Source: an uncultured Lachnospiraceae bacterium (GTDB lineage Bacteria; Bacillota; Clostridia; Lachnospirales; Lachnospiraceae). From it: DNA of 5,400 bases. Positions within the stretch are counted from its first letter, which is position 1; each line of letters starts with the position of its first letter. The stretch spans positions 1 to 5,400 of the forward strand of contig CAMNGO010000148.1 in assembly GCA_946538445.1 (NCBI GenBank), given 5' to 3'. The notes below the pieces were generated by a model. The model was given only the letters and a program-made list of their open reading frames with translations. It was not told where the DNA came from and searched no databases. This document shows, one piece after another, positions 5,368-5,400 of the stretch. A program made the position numbers and the translations under genes.

Positions 5368-5400
5368 ATGCAGATTATAAATAAGGACCTTATCCGGATT
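5368..5400 (+). CDS. Start of a further operon gene, cut by the window edge
   Basis: ATG 5368 follows GAGGG (5356-5360) at 7-nt spacing, and the next ten codons (QIINKDLIRI) are open to the right edge. This is too short to identify. Its position 19 bp after the acylphosphatase stop suggests it belongs to the same operon. Confidence 0.6.
   Translation, partial: MQIINKDLIRI

Overview
The window looks like a chromosomal segment from a low-to-mid GC Gram-positive anaerobe, most likely a Clostridia/Lachnospiraceae-type organism. This is inferred from three things: strong AGGAGG ribosome binding sites, near-consensus sigma-A promoters, and a lysine-rich fibronectin-III-like secreted protein of the kind common in that group. 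No RNA gene, transposase, CRISPR array or phage gene is visible.

Layout: (1) Positions 2-667 hold the 3' part of a YhfC-family intramembrane metalloprotease gene, cut by the left edge. (2) Positions 700-3069, 32 bp downstream on the same strand, encode a half-size ABC exporter (membrane domain plus ATPase) fused at its C-terminus to a complete GNAT acetyltransferase. (3) Positions 3135-3887 on the minus strand encode a small secreted protein with a signal peptide and an FnIII-like domain. It has its own TTGACA-N17-TAAAAT promoter and converges tail-to-tail with the ABC gene. (4) From about 4011 a plus-strand operon starts at a TTGACT-N17-TATCAT promoter. It encodes a Nudix hydrolase of the ADP-ribose pyrophosphatase type, a 76-aa protein with a CxxC motif, an acylphosphatase, and the first codons of another gene cut by the right edge.

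The most striking signal is a palindromic repeat present three times in 3.5 kb (630-662, 3077-3108, 4060-4091). Each copy has two 14-nt arms, GGGGGTCAGACCCC and its exact reverse complement, around a 4-5 nt loop. Each arm is itself a palindrome around a central A. The copies sit in three different contexts: the first is translated as the C-terminal tail of the YhfC-like protease, the second lies between convergent genes where it can act as a terminator, and the third lies in the 5' leader of the Nudix operon just downstream of its predicted start of transcription. Copies 2 and 3 also share a TGCA flank and bracket the secreted-protein gene as direct repeats. This is a REP-like dispersed element, probably mobilised in trans because nothing in the window could move it.

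Functionally, the protease and the exporter-acetyltransferase form one transcription unit and may act together in export or processing of a peptide or small molecule (inference only). The right-hand operon joins enzymes that hydrolyse nucleotide diphosphate derivatives and acyl phosphates, which suggests metabolite clean-up. No complete new defence or mobile system is evident. The dispersed palindrome and the ABC-GNAT fusion are the two items most worth following.
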